From an uncultured Oscillospiraceae bacterium (GTDB lineage Bacteria; Bacillota; Clostridia; Oscillospirales; Oscillospiraceae): a stretch of DNA of 7,868 nt. Positions within the stretch are counted from its first letter, which is position 1. Each line of letters begins with the position of its first letter. The notes under the pieces are model-generated. The model worked only from the letters and a program-made list of their open reading frames with translations, searched no databases and was not told the origin of the DNA. The position numbers and the translations under genes are program-made. The stretch spans positions 1-7,868 of the forward strand of contig CAJULZ010000118.1 in the NCBI GenBank assembly GCA_910587205.1, written 5' to 3'. Positions 5,605 through 7,868 of the stretch are shown one piece after another.

Positions 5605-6690
5605 ATGAAACGGATCGGAATACTCACCAGCGGAGGAGACTGCCAGGCGCTGAACGCCACCATGCGCGGCGTGGGCAAGGGCCTGTACAACATCTACGGC
5701 AACGAGGTGGAGATCATCGGCTTTATCGACGGCTACAAGGGCCTCATCTATGAGGACTACAAAAAGCTGTCCCCCATCGACTTCACCGGCCTGCTCACCC
5801 GGGGCGGCACCATCCTGGGCTCCAGCCGCCAGCCCTTCAAGCTGATGCGGGTGCCCGACGAGAACGGCCTGGACAAGGTGGAGGCCATGAAATACACCTA
5901 CCGCCGTCTGCGGCTGGACTGCCTGGTGGTGCTGGGCGGCAACGGCAGCCAGAAGACCGCCAACCTGCTCAGCGAGGAGGGGCTGAACGTCATCGGCCTG
6001 CCCAAGACCATCGACAACGACCTGTGGGGCACGGACACCACCTTCGGCTTCCAGTCCGCCATCTCTCTGGCCACCGAGGTCATCGACTGCATCCACACCA
6101 CCGCCGCCTCCCACAACCGGGTGTTCATGGTGGAGATCATGGGCCACAAGGCGGGCTGGCTCACCCTGAACGCGGGCATTGCCGGCGGCGCGGACATTAT
6201 CCTCATCCCCGAGATCCCCTACAACATCGACTCCGTGGTGGCGAAGATCAAGCAGCGGGCCGCCTCCGGCAACGGCTTCACCATCCTGGCCGTGGCGGAG
6301 GGCGCCATGTCCAAGAAGGAGGCCGCCATGCCCAAAAAGGAGTACAAAAAGCACATGGAGGAGGTTTTGTCGAAGTACCCCTCGGTGTCCTACGCGATTG
6401 CGGACAAGATCCTGCAAAAGACCGGCAAGGAGGTGCGGGTCACTGTCCCCGGCCACATGCAGCGGGGCGGCACGCCCTGCGCCTACGACCGGGTGCTGTC
6501 CTCCCGGCTGGGCACCACTGCGGCGCTGATGATCTCCAAAGAGGAATACGGCAATATGGTGGCTATCCACGACCACGTCATCACCTCCGTACCGCTGAAG
6601 GAGGTGGCGGGCAAACTGAAGACCATCGATCCCAAGTCGGATATCATCGCCGAGGCGCGGCTGCTGGGCATCAGCTTTGGCGACGACTAA
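5605..6690 (+). CDS. pfkA: 6-phosphofructokinase (PfkA superfamily, G104/K124 donor-site type)
   Basis: Phosphorylates fructose 6-phosphate to fructose 1,6-bisphosphate in glycolysis, in the cytoplasm; 361 residues. It opens with GILTSGGDCQALNA (5-18), the phosphate-binding loop. GGTILGSSR (67-75) precedes the donor motif GGNGS (111-115). PKTIDND (133-139) contains the catalytic aspartate 137. MGHKAGW (179-185), PEIPY (202-206) and GHMQRGG (283-289) contact fructose 6-phosphate. Relative to E. coli PfkA, the glycine of GGNGS is the ATP-type residue while the lysine of PKTIDND is the one seen in PPi-using enzymes. Asn replaces the metal-linked Asp of GGDGS. ATP is the likely donor, but the sequence does not settle it. 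The ATG at 5605 has AGGAAG about 9 bases upstream and begins the conserved N-terminus. The same frame is open back to 5296 over the ppk1 tail, which I do not count. It is probably co-transcribed with ppk1. Confidence 0.95.
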   Translation: MKRIGILTSGGDCQALNATMRGVGKGLYNIYGNEVEIIGFIDGYKGLIYEDYKKLSPIDFTGLLTRGGTILGSSRQPFKLMRVPDENGLDKVEAMKYTYRRLRLDCLVVLGGNGSQKTANLLSEEGLNVIGLPKTIDNDLWGTDTTFGFQSAISLATEVIDCIHTTAASHNRVFMVEIMGHKAGWLTLNAGIAGGADIILIPEIPYNIDSVVAKIKQRAASGNGFTILAVAEGAMSKKEAAMPKKEYKKHMEEVLSKYPSVSYAIADKILQKTGKEVRVTVPGHMQRGGTPCAYDRVLSSRLGTTAALMISKEEYGNMVAIHDHVITSVPLKEVAGKLKTIDPKSDIIAEARLLGISFGDD

Positions 6691-6709
6691 CGCCGCAAAC
6701 TAAGAGAAG

Positions 6710-6748
6710 CAAGGCCGCCTGGGTCAACCCAGGCGGCCTTGGATTTTT
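6710..6748 (+). terminator. Intrinsic terminator of pfkA, shared by the convergent MATE gene
   Basis: Arms AAGGCCGCCTGGG and CCCAGGCGGCCTT, extended by a C6710-G6741 pair, give a stem of about 14-15 bp with a very short loop (TCAA at 6724-6727). GATTTTT (6742-6748) follows, so on the plus strand this is a textbook terminator starting 20 bases after the pfkA stop. On the minus strand the hairpin is followed by CTTCTCTTA, a weak U-rich tail, so it may also end the MATE transcript. The stop codon of that gene lies at the loop. Confidence 0.88.
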
Positions 6749-7868
6749 CGGATGTAGTGGAAATACAGGATCATGCAGCAGCCCAGCGACAGCACCCATG
6801 CCAGAGGACTTGCCAGGCAGATGAGGATAAAGCTTCCAAAGCGCACCGCCAGAAGCCCCGCGGCGACACGGCCCACCACCTCCATGGCCCCGGAGGCCAG
6901 GGCGCTGACGCCGTACCCCATGCCCTGCACCGTGTTGCGGAAGATCATCAGGCTGCCGTGGAAGATGAACAGGGCGGTGATGATGGACAGGTATTGCATC
7001 GCGCCCAGCGCCTCGGGGGAGGCGGACTCCCCCAGCAGCAGGTACACCAGCGGCCCCTTCAGCGCAAACAGCACCGCCCACGCCGCAGCGGAATACACCG
7101 CCTGGATCAGCAAGCCGCTGCGCACCCCCGCTCGGATGCGGTCGGGACGTCCCGCGCCGAAATTCTGGCCCGTATAGGTCGCCATGGCCATGCCGATGCT
7201 CTCCATGGGCATGGTGGCGATGGATCGGATTCGTTCGCCGCAGATCTGGGCCGCAGCGGCCACCGCCCCCAGGGTATTGATGGAACCCTGGAGCACCACC
7301 GACCCCACGGAGGTGACGGAGTATTCCAGCCCCAGGGGCACGCCCATCAGACACGCCCCGGCCAGATGCCGCCCGGACGGGCGGGCGAGCGCCCCGCCCG
7401 CGCCGTCCCGCCTCCGGACAGCGTCCATCCTGGCGAACAGCCACCAGGCGCACAGCACCGCGCTCACCGCCTTGCTGGCCACGGTGGCCGCGGCGGCTCC
7501 GGCCACCCCCATGCGGAAGGCCCGGATAAACAGAAAATCCAACCCCACGTTGAGAAAGCACGAGGCGGCCAGGAAATAGAACGGCCGCTGGGAGTCCCCC
7601 AGGGCCCGCAGGGCGCCGGCAAAATAGTTATACAGCACGGTGGCGGTCTGCCCCAGCAGGATGATGGTGAGATATTCCACCGCCATGTCCATCAGCTGGG
7701 GCGGCGTGTTCATCATGACCAGCAGGGTCCGTACAAAGGGCGTCACCCCCGCGGTGACGCCCAGGCTGATCAGCAACCCCAGGTACAGCCCGTTCCAGAA
7801 ATAGCGGCTCACGTCCTCCCGGCGCCCCGCGCCCACGCTCTGGGAGATGGGGATGCAGAAGCCGGTGG
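6724..7868 (-). CDS. MATE-family multidrug/Na+-driven efflux protein, N-terminus off the right edge
   Basis: Integral membrane protein of the MATE group (NorM/DinF/MepA-like), which exports cationic drugs, metabolites or dyes using a sodium or proton gradient. About 380 residues are present. The frame is open to the edge: GFCIPISQSVGAGRRED, coded from about 7863 downward, is the family signature after TM2, so the GTG at 7836 is an internal Val codon and not a start. Roughly 60-75 N-terminal residues are missing. ALRALGDSQRPFYF is the conserved segment in the first half. YTGQNFGAGRPDRI mirrors the SQSVGAGRRED motif in the second half, as expected from the internal duplication. Long hydrophobic stretches continue throughout, and a short basic end (YIRKIQGRLG) closes the protein. 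The last five codons and the TGA stop lie within the shared terminator hairpin. It is convergent with pfkA. The substrate cannot be read from the sequence. Confidence 0.93.
   Translation of the reverse strand, partial: TGFCIPISQSVGAGRREDVSRYFWNGLYLGLLISLGVTAGVTPFVRTLLVMMNTPPQLMDMAVEYLTIILLGQTATVLYNYFAGALRALGDSQRPFYFLAASCFLNVGLDFLFIRAFRMGVAGAAAATVASKAVSAVLCAWWLFARMDAVRRRDGAGGALARPSGRHLAGACLMGVPLGLEYSVTSVGSVVLQGSINTLGAVAAAAQICGERIRSIATMPMESIGMAMATYTGQNFGAGRPDRIRAGVRSGLLIQAVYSAAAWAVLFALKGPLVYLLLGESASPEALGAMQYLSIITALFIFHGSLMIFRNTVQGMGYGVSALASGAMEVVGRVAAGLLAVRFGSFILICLASPLAWVLSLGCCMILYFHYIRKIQGRLG

Noticed and set aside
5284..6576. A 430-residue open frame antisense to pfkA and the end of ppk1
   Set aside because: It spans two unrelated genes, has no recognisable domain and is rich in His, Gly and Val, as expected for a shadow frame.
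6724..7836. A MATE protein starting at GTG 7836
   Set aside because: The frame continues upstream to the window edge and encodes the conserved GFCIPISQS segment, so this GTG is an internal valine.

Overview
The window looks like the end of an assembled contig from a GC-rich Firmicute of the Oscillospiraceae type (Flavonifractor/Oscillibacter-like gut Clostridia). This rests on high GC with strongly GC-ending codons, GGAGG ribosome binding sites, a Bce-type ABC exporter pair, and a 6-phosphofructokinase that reads like those of gut Clostridia. The placement is an inference from style and protein resemblance, not from a database search. The first 47 bases are not biological. They match the 3' portion of the Illumina P5/TruSeq universal adapter, which ran into the adjoining gene and gave it a false C-terminus.

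Layout: (1) 1-47, adapter. (2) 48-2458, minus strand: a two-gene ABC transporter operon. A BceA/MacB-like ATPase (1691-2458) is followed, with an 8-base overlap, by a BceB/FtsX-like permease (48-1698) that lacks its last membrane segments because the contig ends. (3) 2459-2793: a non-coding stretch with the transporter leader, a 26-bp operator-like inverted repeat over a possible -10 box, and a strong nested inverted repeat at 2578-2647 that does not fit an ordinary terminator. (4) 2794-2988, minus strand: a 64-residue hypothetical protein with its own good promoter. (5) 2989-3211: divergent promoters. (6) 3212-6690, plus strand: polyphosphate kinase ppk1, with an unusual basic Pro/Lys-rich C-terminal tail, followed 65 bases later by a phosphofructokinase. 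(7) 6710-6748: a strong hairpin terminator between convergent genes. (8) 6724-7868, minus strand: a MATE-family efflux protein that runs off the right edge without its N-terminus.

Functionally, the ABC pair probably exports or detoxifies a peptide-type antibiotic, or senses one, although no two-component system is visible beside it. ppk1 and the phosphofructokinase are probably co-transcribed and link phosphate/energy storage to glycolysis. The phosphofructokinase has a donor site of mixed character (GGNGS plus PKTIDND), so its true phosphoryl donor is worth testing. The MATE protein is a second, separate efflux function.

I found no RNA genes, CRISPR array, insertion sequence or prophage, and no convincing evidence of a wholly new multi-gene system. 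The best leads are the 64-residue protein, the nested inverted repeat, the operator-like palindromes, the PPK1 tail and the PPK1-PFK pairing.
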